NCBI RefSeq assembly: GCF_003945595.2
Contig: NW_024104998.1
Coordinates: forward strand, 6,384,020 to 6,448,019
Source of the DNA: Pipra filicauda
Lineage: Eukaryota > Chordata > Aves > Passeriformes > Pipridae
DNA length: 64,000 nt
Direction: 5' to 3'
The translations under genes were made by a program, and so were the position numbers. A model generated the notes under the pieces. It searched no databases. It was not told the DNA's origin and worked only from the letters and a program-made list of their open reading frames with translations. Shown one piece after another: positions 35,033 to 47,942 of the stretch. Within the stretch, counting starts at the first letter, position 1. Each line of letters starts with the position of its first letter.

Positions 35033-35840
35033 TTCTCGAAGGCAACCACTGTGGCATTGGATCTCCTTTCTGGGGAAGTGGGACATTCCCTGCTGGAATG
35101 TCACCAAGTCCCACCTGCCATGAGAGCTGTGGGTAAACATAATTCCACCTTGCTGAAATCCAGGTGTTTTTGCCACAGGCATTTCAGACCTTTCTGGAGG
35201 AGAAAAAGGTTTCCACCCCTGAGCTCTGAGCACATTCCCAGCTCCCAGGCTGGGAGCAGTGGATGAGCTGCCAAAAGGGAAACACTGCTTTTATATCTTC
35301 CTTTCCCTGCTCCCTCTTTCCTTCGGTGCGGATCAGGATCCTCATTTATCTCCAGCCCTGCCTTTGGGGCCTGATTGTATCTGCAGAGGCCCCTGGTTTC
35401 CCTTTCCGCAGCACAAGAGCTCCCTGTACTTTCTGTTTCCTCTGCAATCCATAAAGTCCCTCCATGTGCTGCAGCATTCCTGTGTTTTGGTCCTGCATTA
35501 ACTCCCTGACGTGCCCACACCGGGATCTTCCTCATCAACTCGGTTTTACTCCTTAAAATCCGTAAGTTCTCATGTTCAGTCCATAGAAATTCCGAAATGA
35601 CTGAGTGGGAAAAGTCTTCTTGCCTTACTTTATGATATTTTTCCAAACTACTTAAACTGCATTTTTGTGCTGGTTCCAAGTGCCAGTGGATTGGTCCCGT
35701 GGGATGTTCCTGGATTCTCGTGTCGCTCAGGGACCAGGCGAAGGTTTTTGTTTCAGTGATAATAAATAAAATCCACCTGTCTGGGGTGGGGTTTTTTTTG
35801 CCTGTTAAATCCCTGAATTAAAAAATACTGACTCTTAAAA
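35033..35840. other. Intronic stretch, nothing recognised
   Basis: A - strand open frame of 192 codons (35101-35679) shows no domain or family features and no splice context. I see no repeats of known type. Confidence 0.6.
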
Positions 35841-35998
35841 GTTCCATCTCCTTCCATGGGCAGGGACACCTTCCACCGTCCCAGGTTGCTCCAACCTGGC
35901 CTTGGACACTTCCAGGGATGGGGCAGCCACAGCTTCTCTGGAAAACTTGTGCCAGGGCCTCCCCACCCTCACAGCCAGGAATTCTTTCCCAATAAAAT
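35841..35998 (-). repeat. CR1 LINE fragment, antisense
   Basis: Shows 'ccatgggcagggacacctt', 'ccaacctggccttggacact', 'agccacagcttctctggaa' and 'cagggcctccccaccctca'. The 3'-most 30-40 bp of the element are missing. Confidence 0.92.
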
Positions 35999-38400
35999 TT
36001 GTTTAAGCCTGATTTTTGGAGGAAGTAAGGATGATATGGCTTCTAAGGTATATCCAGCATTTGCAGATCTTCTGGAATTCGTGGAAGCTCTTTATTTTTC
36101 ATTCCCTGTGTAGGGAATGAGCTGCTGTTGAGGCTGATGGAGCTGAATGGATTTTTTTAGGGTGGGAGTGGGACTTGGATAATTTTCCCCAAAGCTCCTC
36201 CGAGTTTTGTTTCCTAAGGATGTGCTGGAAACCCTGAGCACTGCACAGGAATTTCAGGTGACTCTGTGCCTTTCATGGAGAGGAAACTTTGGGCCTGTTG
36301 ATGCTCCCCAGCAAAACATTTAGGAAATTACCCCCGTGGGATTTGTAAAAGCTGAATAAAAACCCCACATTCCCGTCCTTCTCCCTGTCTTTCCTTCCTC
36401 TCCTGGACTGAAACAGTCACGTGGAAACCTGGAAGGTGGGGAAATGAGAAGTGAGAGCAGAAAAAGGGGGGGTTTATCTTGCCTTTCCTACCTTCTCAAT
36501 AGGAAGATTAATGCTGGAGTGTATTTGGAGGCTGAGCATTTTTGCCTCCCTTGTCTCAACAAGGGTTAGAGATTTGGGAGGATTATTGGAGACAAGCTTA
36601 GAGTATTTTATGAGAGGAAAAGTACTAAACTGGCAAAAAAAAAAATAATAATAGATGCCATCGTGCCTGCTAGGCATGTCTAATTCTTGGATAAAATGGA
36701 TAAAGATTGCCAACTGCAGCACAAGTTAAAATAGACCAGAAAAGGGTTTTTCCTTCTAATTTGCTGTGGAACTTAATAAAAAAGATGTGCTTTTTTTTTT
36801 TTCTTTTTACGGCATCAGGTTCTTTATCTGCCCCAAATTAAAGCCCAGGGTTTGGGCTTTCTCTGCCATCAGATTCCGACTCCCTGAGTTCGATACCATC
36901 GTTGGGATGCAGGAAACACGTCCTGGGGGCTGCTGGGAAGTTCCCAGTTCCCTCATTTTCCAGTTGGTTTTTTACACTTGGATTTGCAGGCAGTGACAAC
37001 TGGCTTTTTTTTTTTTTTTTTAATGGACAAGGGGATTTAGGGGGTTGTTTAAAACAATGAGTTATGAGGTTGTTTAAGTCAACCCCCAGGATGCCCAGGG
37101 TGGTGGGGAACGTTTTATTCTGGAGTAGTTTATTCCACAAATAATATTCTTCTTTTTTTTCCTTTTTTAATGAGACTTTTACCAACAGCATTCCACTTGT
37201 TTTTGAGGTTGTGTGGAATAGGCAGCTGGAATAAGGTTTCCACTTGGATTTGGGCTTGTTGGAGGAGGAGCTGGTGTGGAACAAGAGTGGCCAGTGCTGA
37301 GTTCAGACTGAGGTGGCCACTTGGCCACCTAAACACTCTCCTAAGTGTCACCCTGACCTCTTGTTGTGCTTCCAGGGAGAGGTGAAACCAAGACAAGAAA
37401 ATGCTTCTATAAGAATTATTTGTTTGTATATTTTGTTTTTATCTTTTTGTTACTGTTCATATATTTAAGCCCTTGGAAAAGCAAACGTAGGGGAGCAGCT
37501 CAGGAGTATCTTCCCCACATGGTTCTGCTTTCCAGGACTGCTGGGGCAGACAGCAGGGACAGGGTGGGTTCCTGAGGGATTCCAGGGAATGGGGGGACAT
37601 CCCCACCCGTGGGAGAACCTTGGAGAGAAGGAACAATGTGGGTGGTAAAAATTGGCACAGGTTGCCCAGGGAGGGGGCAGGTGCCCCCAACCTAGAAGTG
37701 TTCAAGGTGTAATTTGAATTAATTTCCAACTACTGCTTCCAAAGGCCTTTTCTTGTCTGAGCTTTGATACCCAACAGCTTTTCCCTTAGGAGGGAACCCT
37801 CGATTCCATAATGGAATGGTGTTTATTGTGGGCAGGTTGAACTCATGGCGTTGTGCTGGGAGCCTTGAGCAATTTCTTGCCTGGCAGTGCCTCAGGTTGT
37901 GGCTTTCAGCTTGTGTTCCCTGGATTTGCAGGACTTTCCCCACCTCTGGAATGGTGCTGGGCTCTACCCCAGCTCCCTTTGGTGCCGGTGATTTTCCATG
38001 GCTGGCTCTTTTCGTCGCCACCCCCAAATCTGTTCCGTGTGTTTTGGTGACATTTCCAGTGAGAATTTTTTAATCAAGCTCAACAAAAGTTTGCCTGTTC
38101 CATTTCAGCACTTCCCTTCCTCTCCCTGGTTTGGGATCTCCTGGAAGGATGACATCACTTTGTTTGCCAGGGCCTATTTTCCATGACATGGAGTTAACTC
38201 TCGTTAATTTGGTTCCTGTTCTTTATAAATCCAGATCAGTTCTGACTCAGTTTTCCCTCATTTTGTCCAGAGCATCCCTGACAAATTGGTTTCTAATTTT
38301 TCCTTAAGATCTTCCCGTTTTGGAGGTACTCAGCCTCCTGAGGAAGCTGCCAGTGGGTGCTTAACCAATTCAGCTCAAAGCTTTTCCAATATCTTGGATC
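35999..38400. other. Intronic stretch with one CR1 scrap
   Basis: Contains A- and T-runs (36637-36648, 36789-36802, 37004-37021) and the CR1 scrap at 37640-37712. No exon is recognised. Confidence 0.65.
37640..37712 (+). repeat. CR1 LINE scrap, sense
   Basis: 'ggcacaggttgcccaggga' followed by 'aacctagaagtgttcaaggt'. Confidence 0.75.
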
Positions 38401-38405
38401 TTTTA

Positions 38406-38597
38406 GGAAGGAATTCTTCCCTGTGGGGAGGGGGAGGCCCTGGCACAGGTTGCCCAGAGAAGCTGTGGCTGCCCCATCCCTGGAAGTGTCCAAGGCCAGG
38501 TTGGAGCAACCTGGAATAGTGGGATGTGTAACTGGCACAGGGGATGGAACTGGATGATCCTTAAGGTCCCTTCCCACCCAACCCCTCCTGGGATTTG
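38406..38597 (+). repeat. CR1 LINE 3' end, sense
   Basis: 'ggaattcttccctgtgggga', 'ggcacaggttgcccagagaa', 'ccctggaagtgtccaaggcc' and 'aactggatgatccttaaggt', then the degraded terminus. Confidence 0.92.
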
Positions 38598-38929
38598 CTG
38601 GTGATTCTCCTCTTTATTCAGTGCCACCAACCTGTTTTGGTTTGACACAGTTTGATCTCCAGTCACCCACTTTTTTGCTTTATCCTGTAATTGCTTTTCT
38701 GGAAATTGTTAAATAATTTTTCCAGTGTCTTCCCATTGATTGTGAGGGGAGTTGAATCTCTGATTTGCTTCAGAAGCTCTTCCAAGCTCTGTAGCTGTTT
38801 CCTTTTTGATCCCAAAGGCACTTTGAAACTTTTGGGAGCGAGTATATGTGGATCATCTATATGCAAATTCCTTAATTTTTCCCCTCTGTATCTGTAGAAA
38901 ATCTGCATCTTAAGTGATGCCTGTTTTCA

Positions 38930-38985
38930 TCCCAGTTGGACTCGGTATCTCAGAGGTCTTTTCCAGCCTAAGTGACTCTGTGATT
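38930..38985 (+). repeat. CR1 LINE 3' terminus scrap, sense
   Basis: 'gttggactcggtatctcaga' then 'ggtcttttccagcctaagtg' and 'actctgtgatta'. It is the same subfamily type as 15590-15848. Confidence 0.85.
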
Positions 38986-41900
38986 ACGTTGGTGTTTCGT
39001 CGAGATGAGAACTCAGGAGCACGAACGTCACCCAGAAATCAATTATTGCAATCAGCCATTTCACAATCGTGATTCAATTACTGAGATAGATTTAAATGTC
39101 TGCTCTTTTTCTCTGCTGTCAAGGCTCACCGGAGTCCAGTGATTTCTGCAGCTTCACTGCTCGTGATGAGGCCCAAATCAGTGACTCGGTGGGAGAAACT
39201 GTCACCTGGGATTTCGGGAAGCCGATCTCCCGTAATTCCTTGTGGCATGAGGATTTTTGTGTCCCTTCTGCCTTCTCTGCGGTTTTTTTCCCCCCTCTTT
39301 TTTTTAGGGATAGACTGCAGCCGTGGCTTCCCTTTCCTATCTGAACTGATTTTCCAGTCCAGTCACGTGCTCCCTTTTTTCTTGCTGCCGGTCAGGATTC
39401 CATTTGTTCCTGCTCGTTATCCCGACCCCACGGATAGAACAGAAGCTTCATTTTCTTTATGGACACTCTTACCTGACTTTGAACCTCGTTTCCCCTTCTA
39501 AGTGTCCTTCTCCTGTGTTTAGCTCATCCCTTTCCTGGATGCATCAGCAGTTTCATCTGGGAAGGTGTCTTATTAGTGGGAAAGGTGCTGGCTCTGCAGT
39601 TCCCGGCCTCTCCCTTCCCTGCAATATCGTTCCATCACTCAAATCCACGTATTCTCCCATCAGCCTTGTTCAGTTCCATGACCTTTCTTTGGGGCCTTCT
39701 CTTGCTTTTAGTGCCAGATTCCTGTTGTAGCTCTGGGATCAATGACCTGTGGATGCACCAGGAGGCTGTGGATGGAGTGTGGAGTGAGCAGTGCTGGCAT
39801 TTTGAGGCAGCATTTCCTGACTATTCCCGAGCCTGGAAAAGCCGCTGCCTTGCTTGGAAGCAGATTCCTGCCTGTTTGACAGGCAGCTCCTCTAGGTTTC
39901 TCTTGGCACCCTCAATCCAGTGGGAAGAAAAAGCCTGGCATGCCAGCATGCGAAGATTGCCAAGCCTTTCCTTAGACTTTCCTTTGGAGCTCTTTTCCAG
40001 GATCCCTGAAATCTTTCCTCCCCTGCTTAGTTCCAGCTGATGCCGTCGCTGCTCCCGGTGTGCACAGTTCCTTTTGACCCGTGGGAAGAGGAAATCCATG
40101 GCAGCCAGGTACTCCTGGGAGGCAATCCATGCTGGTGCCCAAGGCACGTTTGCAGAGGCTGGAGAAAGCAGCAGGAGCCCATTTTGCTCCGTATTCCAAG
40201 GTCATCTTTCCCTGCCAGCACTAAGGACGTGCTCACGTGCGCGCAGAGCTGTTCTGTGACTTCCACTCAGGTTTTCCTCTGGATGTCCTTGACTTTCTCC
40301 TGCTTTCCCAATATTCTTCCCTGCCTGTGGTCCATGTATTTTCCCCTTCTCCCCACACACAGCCTGAGGCTCTTTGTGTTCAGCCCTTGGGAGGCTTTTT
40401 CCCTCACATCTTTTTAGACCGTTTGTGGCCGGCTTTAACCATTTCATCCCAAATTCCACTGTCTTCCATGGAGAGTTTTTGGGGATGAATTCATCATCTG
40501 GGTCAGAATTGTGCTGAACTTCTTCATTCAGGGGACATCTCCCAATTCTCCAGCCTTTTGTGCTGTGAGTTGTATTTTGCCGGTGAGGAACCACGTTCCC
40601 GTGATCCCATCGTGGCATTTACTTCTTTCCATGCCCACAGTTCCCCTCTAATTCCCAAACTGCATAAGCAGTGCCTTGGTTTCCCATTTGGAATATGGCA
40701 AATATTCCATAGATGAATGGAATCTATTCCATAGATGAATGAAGCCTTGGAAGATGCCACAGTGGCAGCATCCCCCCGTGCTTGGAACAAAGGAGTGGGA
40801 ATGTTGTCCCTCTGGTGGTGGTCACCTGGTTGGGTTCCTTCACGTTCCCTATGTGGAATTTCTCCTTTTGAAGCACCAAATTATTCCTGTCCTATGGAAA
40901 TGTCTCCGTGTGACATCAGGACTGCAGAGTTTTCCTCACTGTGGTTCCCAGTCCAGGCCGGTGCCTTTGATCCGCCAAAGTCCTGATTTGGATCTTATCT
41001 CCATGTGAGACGAGACCCCGTTCCCTGGGATGTGCTGGCAGCCAGGATTAGCTGGGCTTTGCTTGCCAATCTTGTTTTTCAATCTGAAAGGACCTCGGCA
41101 GAGCTTTCTCCTGGGGCAGGGAGGGCATTGATTCGGGAATGTGTTTTTCTTGGTGTTATCAGGATTTTCTGGCTATGGAGATAAGCCCAGGGGCTTATGG
41201 CTCCTAGAGTTTGCTTCCTGCTGTGCCACCTGGAGAAAGTTCTGTCTTCAGTGCTTTTAGTTTTTACTTGGCCTGAAAAACCCTGTGATTGTTACCTTTT
41301 TATTATTATTTCATATTTCTTGCTTTCTGTGGGTGTTTCTATTTATTAAAAGGTAGTGGGAAGAACACCGGGGAAAACAATCCAATTTTGGTTCCTGCAC
41401 ATCCTGAGATGCTGGAAGGGATCCAGAAATATGGGCTGGCCTGGGGGAGGAGAAAACAGGGCCGTGTTTCTTTTCCTGTCTCAAGGTAGACTCCAGGAGC
41501 TGATTCCTGTGGTACTTTTAGGGATGTTGCCATTGAGTAAAGGCGGAGCAGAAAAAAACCTGGATATTAAATTTATTTCAGATTTGTTCTCCTGAAGATG
41601 CTCTGATGGAGATCAGCACCCTCTGCAAATCTTTTTATATTGAAATAATGTAATGGGAGTATCCATTTTAAGGTTATTGGGGAGTATCCAGAGTCTATTC
41701 CTGGTTCCCAGAGCGGAAATCTGTTTGAATTGGAGCAGTTTTCTGGGAGTCATGTTTCCTGCCAGAGTGGGAACAGGAGGAATGAGCAGTAGCAGGAGAG
41801 GTTATAAAACCCTCAGGCATTTTACCTCCATTTCAAGGAGCTGGATACAGCAAGAAACCACAAAAATTGGGAGACTCTGCATAAAGGATTCAAGGACACC

Positions 41901-42655
41901 ACATCCTAAACCTTCCCAAAATACCTGAATCTGTGGGGATGTAGTTCCAGAGTTCCCTTCTGTGTTTGTTTTATTGAGTAGAGAGGGGCTAAAAATCCAC
42001 TGGTGCCACAAATAGCACTGGAGATTTTGTTCCTGGTTATAATTAACCCTGGTGGTTTCTTCCTGGTTTGGTTCATTTTGGATTTGTAGGGAACAGAAAA
42101 AAAAACACCAACCCAATTAACACCAGGAAGTGAATTCAAAGAAACATCTCTTAAAAGTGGTTTTATAAAAGAACTGAGACAGCCAAACCTCAGTGACTAA
42201 AGGGGTGACTTGAGCTCAACCTTATTAGAGCAGATCTATTTGCAAGTCCCAGTCAAGTGAATATCAACTTAATATTGAGTTAATAATGCCTAAATAAGTT
42301 GCCAGGTTTTTTTGTCTTCACTGGGAAATTAAATCCAGTTGACTGTGCTTAAATTACTGTTGTCAAATTAAGCAGCAGCACTGAGAAGTATCCCTGATAA
42401 AACCTCCAGGGATGCATCCAGGGAAGCTGTTCTTTCACTTGTATCTCAGCAAACTGGACTTCTGAGGCGTTTTAGGACCAAGTGATATTGTCATTAGGAG
42501 AATTGGCAGCATGTTATCAAATAAAGATGATAATAATCACCTTATAAACAGGTTATATTTATATTATAACCAGGTTATATTATTATTACAAACAGGTTAT
42601 CGAAACCAGGATGGGTTTTAGAGGGGTTGCAATGAACTAGCAGTGTATCCAACAG
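38986..42655. other. Intronic stretch, nothing recognised
   Basis: About 3.7 kb, pyrimidine-rich on the + strand between 39200 and 40700. No exon pair, CR1 or RNA gene was found. A local (TTAT)n-like tract lies near 42545-42600. Confidence 0.6.
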
Positions 42656-42659
42656 GATT

Positions 42660-42748
42660 TTGGGAGCCTGGAGTAGAGAAGGGAGACCTCAGAGCCCATT
42701 CCAGTGCCTAAAAAGGCTCCAAGAGAGCTGGAGAGGGCCTTTTGTCAT
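42660..42748 (+). repeat. CR1 LINE fragment, sense
   Basis: 'gagcctggagtagagaagg', 'gagacctcagagcccattcc' and 'aaaggctccaagagagctgg'. Confidence 0.85.
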
Positions 42749-44529
42749 GAGTGATGCTCCAAGGGTTGCTGTAAACACCAGGGTTGGTGCTGTAGCAAAA
42801 AAGGCAATTTTTTTTTTGGTTTTTTTTTTTTTTGGATTGAAGGTTTCTGAGCAAGAAAATACTTAGAAGAGAACAGATTTCCTTTCTGTGTTTGGTGCCT
42901 GTGACTTTCCTGATTTCCATCTCGGCATCTCGAAATAGCTCCCAGATCAGTCGGAGGGGAAGGGAAGAACCACAAAAATAGGCTGAGGACTAGAAAAAAC
43001 ACGCCTAAGTCTGACTTAGCACAGGGGGTGTAGGCAGGAGGGGAGTTTTAGGCAAGCTCTGATCCCTCTTGGCCTTTAAATTGATGGAATCCTGAGCAGT
43101 GTTTTCTTCCCAGGGAGGAAGAACTGTGGGAAGTCACCTGTGGTTGTGACCCTGAGGTTGTGTGAGGAGTCGAAATATTAATTTTTGCTGACTGGACCAA
43201 CCTTCACCTTCAAATAATCACCTGGTTCTAGGAGAAAATTCCTGTGGAGGATGGCACTGTGGGAAGGAGTGTTTGGGATAGAGCTCAAATTAACTGGAGC
43301 TGGAGACAGGCGTGGAATTGTATTGGAGGGGGATGGAATTGTATTGTTGGGAGTTAAGGGGGAAAGTCTTATTTATGGAATAAATCTGTTCCCTTAGATT
43401 GGATCACAGAACCCCCTGAATACTTGCTGTGTGCACACCAGCTGTAAACTTCCTTCCTCCCCAAAGTGATCCCATCCCAACTTTTGGAAAAGAATTTAGG
43501 AAACTGTAAAAACCAGAGTTCAAAGGGTGGTAAAACAAGAATCCTGTGAGGGCTCGTGAGCAGCAAGGCAAAGGCTCTGAAATCCACAGGCTCCAGGTGA
43601 TGTGTTGTATTCCTGGATGGCTCCAAGTGGTCCTTGAAGCCAGACTTCCCTGAGGGACAGGCAGACACAATTCCTAGAGCTTTCCACAAAAAATGCCCCG
43701 TGCATTGATCAGTCTTTGTCTGCATTTCAAACTCCTTCCTGCCAGTTCTGCCACCACAAGTGCTGCTCTGGCTGATTTGGAAGGGATCTAAGAACACCTC
43801 AGATGTATTGTGAGGAGAGTCAGGGCTAAATAAATCCTAGGAAAGATGAGATCCCAGCAAGTGCTCGGATAACACAAGCAGCATTAATGGCTTTTAACCT
43901 GTTTTCTGAACAGTGGGACGGGATTGATCAAAGAGAAAAATCCTCTCGGTGGCTTCTTTGTACCAAGGGCTGGAAATGAGCAGCTGAAGGAGGAAATTCA
44001 GAGCTTAGGGAAGAACCTTGTGAGGGAAAAAAACTGGAGTGGGAGGTTATGAAAGTGCAGGTTGGCAGCTCTGTCCTCTTTGTCAGCCTTTCCTGTCGGG
44101 ATCTGCTGTGGAAGTCTTTGGACCAGATCCTGTAGCCTGGATAGGTACTCGGAATTTTATTTTAACATTTTTTAATTTTTTATTTTTATTTTTTTAAATC
44201 AAAGACCTGTTTTGTGCTGTGAATAAGATTTGAGTTTCTGGAAAACTGGTTTCCTTTACTATCCAGGGAAAAAAGAGGTGGAAGGCTGATCTCCCAAGGG
44301 AGGTGACTGTGCTTGAGCATCTGGGAAGAAAGGCAAGTGCAGATTTCCATGTGCCTCACTCTCTGCAAATAATGTTTTCTGCAATTCCTGCTCCTCAAGT
44401 CAGGATTTAGGACTTTGCTTCCATATCTGATTCTCGTTCAGGGGAAGAAATTGAGAATTTCCCAACGTTTCAGGAAAAAATGAGGCTGGAAATGAGCAGG
44501 GGAGCTTAGGGACACAGGGATGTTTAGAG
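42749..44529. other. Intronic stretch, nothing recognised
   Basis: About 1.8 kb with T-runs at 42806-42835 and 44160-44196. No exon or repeat family is identified. Confidence 0.6.
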
Positions 44530-44592
44530 TTCCTGGAATATCCTGGATTGGAAGGGATCCACGAGGATCAGCGAGTCCAGCTCCTGGGAGTT
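44530..44592 (-). repeat. CR1-like 3' end scrap, antisense
   Basis: 'ggaatatcctggattggaag' then 'ggatccacgaggatcagcga' and 'gtccagctcctgg'. It matches the terminus type also present at 57018-57115. Confidence 0.7.
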
Positions 44593-45764
44593 ACATTGGC
44601 TGTCAGAAAACTGTGGCTTGAACAATTCCAAGTGATCCAGGTTGCAATGTCACTGAAACCAAGCAGAGATGGGAGACAAATGGATAGTAAATTCATCCAT
44701 CCCAGCTCCACTTTTTGGCTCCATAATTTTCCTTCCAGTCCTAAAGAATGATCCTGTGCATTTAATGCATTGAAAAACATATGTCCACTTGATTTTAGCT
44801 GAAGAAATGGGGGTCCAAAACTCCTGTCCTTGATGGAAATGTCGTTTTTGCAGTGAAATTTTGCCATCCCACTTGCAGAACCGCATAAAGAAAAAATCCT
44901 GGAATGATATTCTGCCTTTTTTAGTGCCTTTTTTTTTTTTTTTTTTTTGAAAAGATGTTGCACTGATTAATCCAACAGTGCTGGGCTTTCATTTAGCTCA
45001 ACCCGAACAGCAGAGCTGGGGATAAGAATAAATCCAAATGTGCTCCTTCAATACCAATACAGGAGATTGATTTTGTGCAAACGTTGCAGGAAGAAACATG
45101 ATTTAAACCCATTTGTTCCAACCCCGGAATAACAACGTGCAAATTGTGATCACTCTGCCCTCCAAGTGTCAGCTTTAATTTGAATCTTTCCTAAACCACT
45201 TGATTGTTGAATATTGCCAAGGAATTTAACCCCCTTGGAAGAAATCAGAGAGAATCCTGCTATTGAGTTAATTAGGTACAAATTTGAGTGGGGAGTTTTT
45301 TGGGGCTTTTTTAATAAAGATTAAATGATCTATTCAACTCTTTTAGGCCTCGCTTGAGATACACACACCTGTGTCTGGCTTGTAGAGGATTTTCCTCATT
45401 AATTAAGAGCCCTTTCCTTGTGTTATTACTTAATTGGGTATCACGGGGAAGCTGATGAGACAATGAAATGGTTTTAATTGCACACAAACTAAATGATACT
45501 TCACTGGTGGAGTGTTCCGTGCCATGACCCCGCTGGTTCTGCCCTGCCAGCGGTGCCAGGGCTGGCTCAGGAGGGAAAGGCAGCTGGAAAAAGGCACAAA
45601 CACAGGCTGGGGGGGTGGAGGGATGGGGAGCAGCCCTGGGTGGAGGATTTGGGGGTGCTGGGGGATGAAAAGGTGGATGTGATCCAGCCCTGAAACCCTC
45701 CCCGTGCCCTGGGCTGATCCAGCAGAGCAAGGGGGATTCTGCCCCTTTGCCCCTCAGGTGAGAC
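44593..45764. other. Intronic stretch, nothing recognised
   Basis: Contains a T21-type run at 44928-44949. Positions 45493-45764 may be an older 5' continuation of the CR1 that follows, but I cannot prove it. Confidence 0.55.
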
Positions 45765-46250
45765 CCCCCTGCAGAGCTGCTCCAGCCCTGGGAACAACAG
45801 CACAAGGACGTGGAGCTGCTGGAGAGAGTCCAGAGGAGGCCCCGGAGATGCTGCCAGGGCTGGAGCCCCTCTGCTCTGGAGCCAGGCTGGGAGAGCTGGG
45901 GGGGTTCACCTGGAGAAGGGAAGGCTCCAGGGAGAGCTGAGAGCCCCTGGCAGGGCCTAAAGGGGCTCCAAGAGAGCTGGAGAGGGACTGGGGACAAGGG
46001 ATGGAGGGACAGGACACAGGGAATGGCTTCCCACTGCCAGAGGGCAGGGTTAGATGGGATATTGAGAAGGAATTCTTGACTGTGAGGGTGAGGAGGCCCT
46101 GGCACAGGTTTTCCAGAGAAGCTGTGGCTGCCCCTGGATCCCTTTAAGTGTCCAAGGCCAGGTTGGAGCAACCTGGACTAGTGGAAGGTGTCCCTGCCCA
46201 TGGATGATCTGTAAGGTCCCTTCCACTCCAAACCATCTTATGATTCCAGA
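45765..46250 (+). repeat. CR1 LINE, sense, one of the longest copies in the window
   Basis: Runs from 'ctgcagagctgctccagccc' through 'ggagatgctgccagggctgg', 'gatggagggacaggacacag', 'ggcacaggttttccagagaa' and 'ggtgtccctgcccatggatg' to 'ccatcttatgattcc'. At about 490 bp it extends from the end of the ORF2 region into the 3' UTR. No intact reverse transcriptase frame is present. Confidence 0.93.
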
Positions 46251-46969
46251 AATCACTCACTTTTCTGTAGTTAACTCTCCCTGTTTTTTAGATTTATTTC
46301 CAAAATCTCCCATGTTTGGCAACATTCAGTTTTGAACCATCAGAAGGATCTTGGCTGTTGTTATAGGGATTTATGTTTTCCTGCAGTTTCAGGCCTATAA
46401 CTGCAAAGGTAAACTACCTAACTTCTAACAATTTAATGTAAGACTTGCTTTTTATGAGTGTGCTCAGGTGGCCGTGGACAACCTTGCGTGGGAGCAATAC
46501 ATTTATTCTTAAACTTTTGGGATTAGTCACTATTTCTGCTTCTTCAGACTCCTTCATTTTTTTCTTTTGGGAGGGTGGAAATGAGAGTAAAAGGAAGAAA
46601 AAGCTCTTCCCTGTGTCATGTTTCCCTCTGCTCATCTTTCCCAAGCAGCAGGGAGACGTGTCAGCACCATGAATTATGGATGGAACTGCAGCCCATGGAG
46701 TGCTGAGTATCCACACTGGGATTAACCTGCTTCATTCATCCCTGCACAGCAGAATTGCCTGTGGGATTGGGAAAACCCCAAAACTTCACATTGTCAGTGT
46801 TCATTCAGCCACAGGAATTAAATTCTTCCTTTCCCCCTCCCCCCATTTTTTCCCCTTAAACATCAGATTTCCCTGGAAGTCTTACAGGAATTTTCAGACC
46901 AACCCAAATTTTGATGTTTAGAAACTCTGCTTGGGAAGTTAGTCCTGGATTATACTGGTTTAAAACTTG
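46251..46969. other. Intronic stretch, nothing recognised
   Basis: AT-leaning unique sequence, with no exon signature. Confidence 0.6.
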
Positions 46970-47062
46970 GCAAGAAGAAGCTGGAGAGCTTTGGCTGCTC
47001 CATCCCTGGAAGTGCCCAAGGCCAGGTTGGACAGGGCTTGGAGCAACCTGGGCTATGGTCGA
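46970..47062 (+). repeat. CR1 LINE fragment, sense
   Basis: 'ggctgctccatccctggaag', 'tgcccaaggccaggttggac' and 'cttggagcaacctgggctat'. Confidence 0.88.
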
Positions 47063-47555
47063 TGGTTATTTCATTTACCTACTTTTGCACTGCTGATTTT
47101 AGATACATTTAAGTGAAATATCTCAGATTGCTCATTTAAATTATTTGCTTGTAAACCTATTTTTATTTCTTTGGGCTTCTGTTTTCCTAAAAGGAATTTC
47201 TCCTCACTGTTGGTCCAACCTTTCCAATGTCAGTCAGACACTGTTGTCTTTTCATTAAAATTCAAACTCCTTTATTTTGGCCATTCTGTGCACACTTAAT
47301 TAAACAGTGGCATCTAATTAGTAATTTGAGAGTCTGTTTAATTTTTTATTATGCAGGAAACAGAGGATGCTGCATTTCAGTGGTGGTGTGTTGTAGGAAC
47401 TAATGGCAAAGTCCCCTTGGAAACTGGAATTCCCGTTGATACGGTGTGGGATGCACAAGTGTTTGTGTTCGTGGAACTGCTTTGCATTTGATGGATTCCT
47501 GGGAAAAACAACGGAGTGTGGGATGTCAGCAGCAGGATTTAATTGACAGGTGGTT

Positions 47556-47942
47556 TCATAGAATCATGGAATGGTTTGGGTTGGGAAGGACCTTAAAGAT
47601 CATCCAGTTCCACCCCCTGCCATGGGCAGGGACACCTTCCACTAGCCCAGGTTGCTCCAGCCTGGCCTTGGACACTTCCAGGGATGGGGCTTCTCTGGAA
47701 AACCTGTACCAGGGCCTCCCCACCCTCACAACCAGGAATTCCTTCCCAATATCCCATCTCTCCCTGCCCTCTAGCAGTGGGAAGCCATTCCCTGTGTCTT
47801 GTCCCTCCATCCCTTGTCCCCAGTCCCTCTCCAGCTCTCCTGGAACCCCTTTAGGCCCTGGAAGGGGCTCTCAGCTCTCCCTGGAGCCTTCTCTTCTCCA
47901 GGTGAAGCCCCCCAGCTCTCCCAGCCTGTTCTGGTCACTGTA
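47556..47942 (-). repeat. CR1 LINE 3' end, antisense, well preserved
   Basis: Begins 'catagaatcatggaatggtt', then 'ttaaagatcatccagttcca', 'caggttgctccagcctggcc', 'ccctccatcccttgtcccca' and 'gagccttctcttctccaggt'. Compared with other copies, about 15 bp is missing after 'gggatggggc', where 'agccacag' is expected. Confidence 0.94.

Noticed and set aside
35101..35679. 192-codon - strand frame
   Set aside because: No recognisable motif, no conserved composition and no splice sites at its edges.
38663..38908. 81-codon - strand frame rich in Lys/Leu/Gln
   Set aside because: It looks more protein-like than most, but I cannot link it to a family, it has no splice context, and the sequence around it shows no transposon ends.
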